From NCBI GenBank assembly GCA_023436175.1, contig JAEZKE010000071.1, forward strand, positions 1-17,878: a DNA stretch of 17,878 nucleotides, written 5' to 3'. The DNA is from Methanobacteriota archaeon. Its GTDB lineage: Archaea > Methanobacteriota > Methanobacteria > Methanobacteriales > Methanobacteriaceae. The stretch's first letter is position 1, and each line of letters starts with the position of its first letter. This document shows positions 14,110 through 17,878 of this stretch, piece by piece. The notes beneath the pieces were generated by a model. It did not search any database. It saw only the letters and a list, made by a program, of their open reading frames with translations, and was not told where the DNA came from. The translations under genes were made by a program, and so were the position numbers.

Positions 14110-14577
14110 ATGATCCAGAATGTAACATTCACAATGACTTCAACAGGAACGGGCATATTATGGCTCTTTTTACTGACTATAATTTTGAGTTTTACAGTGG
14201 CTCACTTCAAATGTAAAAACTACAACTGTTCAATTAAATACAGCCTGTTAATCGGCATTATAATGGCAATTATTTATAGTATAATCTTTATTTTAACTAT
14301 ACCTGCGTTTCCTCCAGAAGTGAGAAACACGCCTTTATTTAACCTTATTTTAGCTGTTATTTTAATAGTCATAGCAGTAATTCCAAACATAATTATAGGA
14401 ATTGTAGGAGGTTCATTTGCAGTGTTTTTGAAAAGACCTTCGAAAATCTTTGATTTTCGAGGTTCAGGAAATTCTGTGAATTTCCTTCAATCTCCAAAAT
14501 CTAAAGGAATAACAAACAAAGAAATCTCTAAAAGACTAAAAAAGAAAAATAAAAGGAAAGATATTCTAGATGATTAA
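14110..14577 (+). CDS. Small multi-pass membrane protein, unknown function, with palindromes in its coding tail
   Basis: This 155-residue protein has about three transmembrane segments (roughly residues 12-33, 42-66 and 76-110), followed by a basic tail of about 45 residues that is probably cytoplasmic and Lys-rich at the end. No recognisable family motif is seen. ATG 14110 has AGAGGC about 6 nt upstream. The start of the tail is unusual: codons for residues around 111-126 (KIFDFRGSGNSVNFL) are formed by two perfect 8-bp palindromes with 3-nt loops, CGAAAATC/GATTTTCG (14441-14459) and GGAAATTC/GAATTTCC (14467-14485). These look like the intergenic hairpins elsewhere in the window and may be insertions tolerated in a disordered tail. 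The gene converges on the minus-strand zinc-ribbon gene. Confidence 0.75.
   Translation: MIQNVTFTMTSTGTGILWLFLLTIILSFTVAHFKCKNYNCSIKYSLLIGIIMAIIYSIIFILTIPAFPPEVRNTPLFNLILAVILIVIAVIPNIIIGIVGGSFAVFLKRPSKIFDFRGSGNSVNFLQSPKSKGITNKEISKRLKKKNKRKDILDD
14441..14485. repeat. Two triloop palindromes inside a coding sequence
   Basis: CGAAAATC-ttt-GATTTTCG (14441-14459) and GGAAATTC-tgt-GAATTTCC (14467-14485) are perfect 8-bp inverted repeats, seven bases apart. Both lie in the open reading frame of the small membrane protein. The geometry is identical to the intergenic hairpins. Confidence 0.9.
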
Positions 14578-14647
14578 AAAAAAGTTAATCCCATCTTATT
14601 TACAGTTTAGATAGTTAAAATAATCAATAAAATTTTCCTATAAAAAA

Positions 14648-14791
14648 TTATTCCTCTTCGCCCTCACATTCTTCAATCACAAGAGCACCCTGATATCCAC
14701 AATCCAAACACCGCCACAAAGACCACATCTGCGGCAGAACCCATTTTACATTTCTGGAACCACATTTAGGGCATTTTTTAATTTTTCTCAT
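14648..14791 (-). CDS. 47-residue zinc-ribbon protein
   Basis: This small protein reads MRKIKKCPKCGSRNVKWVLP and continues through a Trp-rich middle to CLDCGYQGALVIEECEGEEE. Two C-x-x-C knuckles (CPKC at 7-10, CLDC at 28-31) make a classical zinc ribbon, followed by the GYxGALVxEE ending common to small archaeal zinc-ribbon proteins of unknown role. ATG at 14791 has GAGG about 8 nt upstream on the minus strand. It lies 171 bp downstream of flpA on the same strand, with a palindromic element between them, so it could be the last gene of that transcript. A run of six T's directly follows and overlaps its stop codon, a plausible transcription end facing the convergent membrane-protein gene. Nucleic-acid or protein binding is likely but unproven. 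Confidence 0.85.
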   Translation of the reverse strand: MRKIKKCPKCGSRNVKWVLPQMWSLWRCLDCGYQGALVIEECEGEEE

Positions 14792-14829
14792 ACTACGCCT
14801 CAAAAAATTTTTTATTTTTTTTGTGGTTC

Positions 14830-14900
14830 GGAAAATCCCTCAAAATCTTCGATTTTGGGGCATCAAAAAACCGTAGGTTTTTTGAAAGCTTTGATTTTCC
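14830..14900. repeat. Composite palindrome: outer stem enclosing two triloop hairpins
   Basis: GGAAAATC (14830-14837) and GATTTTCC (14893-14900) are an 8-bp outer inverted repeat. It encloses CAAAATC-ttc-GATTTTG (14841-14857) and CAAAAAACC-gta-GGTTTTTTG (14864-14884). It lies between the minus-strand flpA and zinc-ribbon genes and would be in their shared transcript if they are co-transcribed. Confidence 0.85.
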
Positions 14901-14962
14901 TCAACCTCATAATATTTATTTTACATTTTTTATGTAACATAACTAATAATTTTTGGTATAGT

Positions 14963-15628
14963 CTAAAAACTGAATTCACAGACAAAAGCCATGTGGTCCT
15001 TCTCATAAGGTTCAAGATTGATTTTTTCAATTATTCTAAACCCTGCTGTTTTTAATTTGGATTCCTCTTCTTTGAAAATCTTTTTTGGAGCCTTGGTTAC
15101 ATCGATACTCCTTGCCTTTATCATTAAAATCCCTATTCCATCGGCTTTTAAAAATAAGCGCATGTTGTCCATGAAAAGCTCTGATTGTTTGGGCTGGGCC
15201 ACATCAGAGTACACCACGTCAACCTTTTGAACCAGATTCATGTAATTTTTTGGTTTTGTGGCGTCGTCAAGGATTGGAACCATATTCTGGCGCTGGTTGC
15301 AGACTTCAGCCAGGTCACGCACCATTCTGGGCGAAAATTCCACGCAGTATATAAGCCCATCTTTGGACACGTCTGAGATATGAGAAGGAGTTGTACCTGC
15401 TGATGCACCTAAATACAGTACTTTTGAGTCTTCTTTGAATGGAAATGTTTTTAAACCATTTAAAATTGCAGCCCCCAGTTTTGAACGCCTTGGATCCCAT
15501 ATCCTATATTCTTTATCCTTAATTTCAACCAATCTTTCTCCATAAACTTTAAAACCTTTATTAAGGTTTTCTGTTGCAATGTGATTATCTGTTTCGTAAA
15601 TACCATCAAATATTTGAGTAATTTCCAT
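14963..15628 (-). CDS. flpA: Fibrillarin-like rRNA/tRNA 2'-O-methyltransferase
   Basis: This 221-residue enzyme is the catalytic subunit of archaeal box C/D RNPs. It transfers a methyl group from SAM to the 2'-OH of ribose at sites chosen by guide RNAs, working with Nop5 and L7Ae. An N-terminal beta domain (about 1-50) is followed by a Rossmann methyltransferase fold. SAM motif I is LYLGASAGTTPSH (71-83), Glu97 in YCVEFSPR contacts the ribose, and SDVAQP (141-146) and IKARS (170-174) complete the core. The likely catalytic tetrad is Lys50, Asp142, Lys171 and His212. The length is normal for archaeal fibrillarin. ATG at 15628 has GGGGAT about 7 nt upstream. Its start lies only 20 bp after the CPBP gene's stop, so the two are probably co-transcribed. 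Confidence 0.97.
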   Translation of the reverse strand: MEITQIFDGIYETDNHIATENLNKGFKVYGERLVEIKDKEYRIWDPRRSKLGAAILNGLKTFPFKEDSKVLYLGASAGTTPSHISDVSKDGLIYCVEFSPRMVRDLAEVCNQRQNMVPILDDATKPKNYMNLVQKVDVVYSDVAQPKQSELFMDNMRLFLKADGIGILMIKARSIDVTKAPKKIFKEEESKLKTAGFRIIEKINLEPYEKDHMAFVCEFSF

Positions 15629-15648
15629 TTTAATCCCCTTATAAATTT

Positions 15649-16491
15649 TTAACTGAAATATGGAAGTTTTGTGTCCTTTTTAGGCCAGCTTTTATACAGG
15701 AAATAAATCATAATTGGTGCGGCCACTAAAATTGCTATTAGACCCGTTATATCAGATTGAAATTGGGCAGCTGTAGTTGCAGTTTCACTTGCACCAAACA
15801 TGATTGCAATAATTGAAAGCCCAAAAGCCACTCCATTATTTAGCATGTGGCATGCAATAGGAACTAGGAGCGTTTTAGTGTTTATATAAAGTAAAGACAT
15901 GACAATTCCAAAAACGAACGCACCTAAGATGTCGCTGTGTAATAATCCAAATATAAGTGATGATATCAATATCCCTGCAGTAATACCCCATTTTACAGCA
16001 AATCTCTGGAGAATAACACCCCTAAATAAAAACTCTTCCACAATTGGAGCTATTAAGACCGCAATTATCACCACTAAGGAATTATACAAAAGAGGAGACG
16101 CTGTATCTGCCATTGTGTAAAAATCTGTTTCATTCAAAACCCCGTTCACATATGATGGAGCAAGAAATGACAGTGGATAGTATAAAAGCCAGAAGGTCCC
16201 CACTGAAAAAAAAATGAGCAAAACAACAATGCCCACAATTTGCCACCATTTATAATTTTGAGGAAATTTTCCAATGATCTTCCGGTAATCCACATTAAAT
16301 GATTTAAATTTCCAAATGATCCAGATTGTAATTATTGCATAAAACAGGGACATGAATATTGTATCGCCCAATGCGGCCTCAAATTCAAAGTTCAAAATTC
16401 CAATAACTACAATACTTACTACAAGCCCTAAAATAATCCAGAAAGCTAAACTTCTAATTTTTATATAATCAAAAGCGTTTTTAGTTTCCAT
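15649..16491 (-). CDS. CPBP-family intramembrane metalloprotease
   Basis: This 280-residue protein has about seven to eight transmembrane helices and carries the complete Abi/CPBP (Rce1-like) active-site signature. EExxxR is present as Glu152-Glu153 and Arg157 in VEEFLFRG, FxxxH as Phe181 and His185 in FGLLH, and HxxxN as His215 and Asn219 in HMLNN. Eukaryotic Rce1 cleaves after prenylated cysteines; archaeal substrates are generally unknown, and roles in processing or bacteriocin-type immunity are only inferred for the family. ATG at 16491 has GGAGG about 6 nt upstream. It is placed between nop5 and flpA, which in many archaea are neighbours, and it is close enough to flpA (20 bp) to share its transcript. 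No functional link with RNA methylation is evident. Confidence 0.93.
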   Translation of the reverse strand: METKNAFDYIKIRSLAFWIILGLVVSIVVIGILNFEFEAALGDTIFMSLFYAIITIWIIWKFKSFNVDYRKIIGKFPQNYKWWQIVGIVVLLIFFSVGTFWLLYYPLSFLAPSYVNGVLNETDFYTMADTASPLLYNSLVVIIAVLIAPIVEEFLFRGVILQRFAVKWGITAGILISSLIFGLLHSDILGAFVFGIVMSLLYINTKTLLVPIACHMLNNGVAFGLSIIAIMFGASETATTAAQFQSDITGLIAILVAAPIMIYFLYKSWPKKDTKLPYFS

Positions 16492-16626
16492 TTAGCCTCC
16501 TGTAAAATCCAAGCTTGCAGATAGCAAATAAATCTAATAATTTGTGTTAAATTAAAATTTTAATTATTTTAAGTGTCCGTGATTAATTTAATTTAAAATC
16601 ATCCATTATAATATAAAAGTCTATTT

Positions 16627-17835
16627 CTAATAATAATCTTTGACTTTTTTCTTATATTTCTCTCGTTTCTTCCTCTTTTTCTTTCCTTTGCCTTTTTTTT
16701 CTTCTCTTGATTTTTTAGCCCTTGGAGGGAATGGATGTTCTTTTTTAATCGCTTCGAGTTTTTTCTCAAAATCTTCTTTTAAAGAGGGATCAAATTCTCC
16801 AGAATAAACGTCCTTTCTGACCGCAAGTGATATTTTAGCTGCCAGTGCCCTTGCAATCTTTCCTTTAAGCCACCAGCGGGCACCTCTAATTTCGGGATGT
16901 TGATATATAAGCCCATGCTTAGGAGGTCTTTCCCCAGTTTTTTTATGCCTGAAAAGTGCTTTTTCCGCCCCCATAATCTGGATGGTGCTTGATGGAAGTA
17001 ATGCTAACTTTTCAATACCACCTATATGGGCTATTAGTTTTGCACCAAGTGATGAACCAAGTAAATCGCTTAAATTCGGCGCAATTTCACTCATTTTTTG
17101 ATCCACATAATCTGTAAGGGATTTTTTGGTATCCTGAAGAGATTTTACAGAATCTGCAAATCCTTGAAGTACTTCCAGGTCGTAACTTTCAATTTCAGTT
17201 CCAGTGCTCTGACTTGAAATATTTATCTCATCTAAAGATTCATTTTCAATTATAGAATTTTTATCACCATATTCTGCAATTAAATTAACATATTTTTCAT
17301 TATTTTTCAATTTATCGAGTTCAGGAAAGTGAATTACATGCCATTCCCTTAATCTTTCGATTAATTTCCCAGTAGATTCATCAATTTCGTCTATTGCATT
17401 TATAGCTTGAATTAAAAACATGTCCCGAGATTTTGACGCTTCTTTAAGTTTGTAATTTGTAAGTTCTAATGATACCTGGTGTAAAACCTGATTTAAATCA
17501 TCTTCAGACTCTATAAATCCAATTTCTTTTAAAACAGTACCCATATTTGACCTTAAAAACTCTCCCCCATCATTTGGAGTTTCAAATTTAAATTTAGATG
17601 CTCCTTTTAAATTATTATAATTTGAAATATTTATATTGGTTTCTATTACAATCGAATCGCAACTTTTAGCATTTCTTTTCAGTATAGTTTCTTCTTCGCG
17701 GGTTAAATTACCATCGTTGACTTCAATTTGTCTTTTTATTAGATCCCTTTTTGGGAAAAGTTCATAATCTATAAGGTTAAATTCTTCATCAAAGATAATA
17801 AAACCCACAAAACAACTTGTAAGATAACATTTCAT
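16627..17835 (-). CDS. nop5: Nop5 (Nop56/58-like) core protein of box C/D RNPs
   Basis: This 402-residue scaffold protein holds fibrillarin and guide RNA together in the archaeal 2'-O-methylation RNP. The N-terminal fibrillarin-binding domain (about 1-115) is divergent. A long coiled coil (about 118-240) mediates dimerisation. The NOP domain (about 250-365) contains PNLSDLLGSSLGAKLIAHIG and the hallmark GAEKALFRH (289-297), followed by PPKHGLIYQHP, which contacts the L7Ae–RNA complex. A very Lys/Arg-rich tail (about 368-402) ends the protein and probably binds RNA. ATG at 17835 has no evident Shine-Dalgarno sequence. A TATAAAAA element about 40 nt upstream suggests a short leader. The CPBP gene follows 135 bp downstream on the same strand, with flpA next. 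Confidence 0.96.
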   Translation of the reverse strand: MKCYLTSCFVGFIIFDEEFNLIDYELFPKRDLIKRQIEVNDGNLTREEETILKRNAKSCDSIVIETNINISNYNNLKGASKFKFETPNDGGEFLRSNMGTVLKEIGFIESEDDLNQVLHQVSLELTNYKLKEASKSRDMFLIQAINAIDEIDESTGKLIERLREWHVIHFPELDKLKNNEKYVNLIAEYGDKNSIIENESLDEINISSQSTGTEIESYDLEVLQGFADSVKSLQDTKKSLTDYVDQKMSEIAPNLSDLLGSSLGAKLIAHIGGIEKLALLPSSTIQIMGAEKALFRHKKTGERPPKHGLIYQHPEIRGARWWLKGKIARALAAKISLAVRKDVYSGEFDPSLKEDFEKKLEAIKKEHPFPPRAKKSREEKKGKGKKKRKKREKYKKKVKDYY

Positions 17836-17870
17836 AGAATTAATCTGATCATAAAATGTTTTAAAGTTTC

Positions 17871-17878
17871 TTTTTATA
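17871..17878 (-). promoter_or_regulatory. Candidate TATA box for nop5, at the window edge
   Basis: On the minus strand TATAAAAA lies about 40 nt upstream of the nop5 ATG. A start 25 nt downstream would give a leader of about 10-15 nt, which fits the absence of a ribosome binding site. The BRE would lie outside the window. Confidence 0.45.

Noticed and set aside
15018..15376. Plus-strand open reading frames opposite flpA
   Set aside because: They lie wholly antisense to fibrillarin, whose motifs and ribosome site are clear.

Overview
The window is AT-rich archaeal DNA, almost certainly from a mesophilic Methanobacterium-like methanogen (order Methanobacteriales). The support is a Nop5 plus fibrillarin-like rRNA/tRNA 2'-O-methylation pair, an archaeal (Rnl3-type) RNA ligase, archaeal-type CoaBC, a zinc-finger/KH NusA-like protein, GGAGGTGAT-type ribosome binding sites and frequent TTG starts. 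From memory, the CBS cluster–RNA ligase–prephenate dehydratase–dfp–fibrillarin order resembles the MTH1214-1226 region of Methanothermobacter thermautotrophicus; no search was run.

Layout. Positions 60-2865 hold three consecutive plus-strand genes, each encoding four CBS domains (adenylate-sensing Bateman modules). They run into an RNA ligase gene that appears to start at a non-canonical ATT codon, directly after a strong Shine-Dalgarno sequence, and to carry an N-terminal zinc ribbon. Positions 4466-6271 encode two exported proteins: an unassigned Cys-Cys domain protein and a small M14-like zinc carboxypeptidase. Positions 6272-6692 carry three tandem 53-bp repeats just upstream of pheA (prephenate dehydratase). 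Positions 7636-10938 encode surface proteins: a single-pass protein with a sequon-rich outer tail and three PsbP-like paralogues (one lipoprotein, two membrane-anchored). Positions 10939-12662 are dominated by arrays of perfect short palindromes on both sides of the KH-protein gene. coaBC and a small membrane protein follow. From 14648 to the end all genes are on the minus strand: nop5, a CPBP-family membrane protease, flpA (fibrillarin) and a 47-residue zinc-ribbon protein.

How the genes fit together. Two RNA themes sit close to each other: ligation (Rnl3) and guided methylation (Nop5/fibrillarin). Metabolic genes (pheA, coaBC) are interleaved with cell-surface genes.

Most unusual signal. 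At least eighteen perfect or near-perfect inverted repeats have arms of 5-11 bp, mostly around a loop of exactly 3 nt. Their sequences differ but their geometry is the same. They cluster in intergenic arrays (1954-1994, 8283-8364, 11445-11791, 12311-12539, 14830-14900), and two lie inside a coding sequence (14441-14485). No rRNA, tRNA, CRISPR array, insertion sequence or transposase was found.
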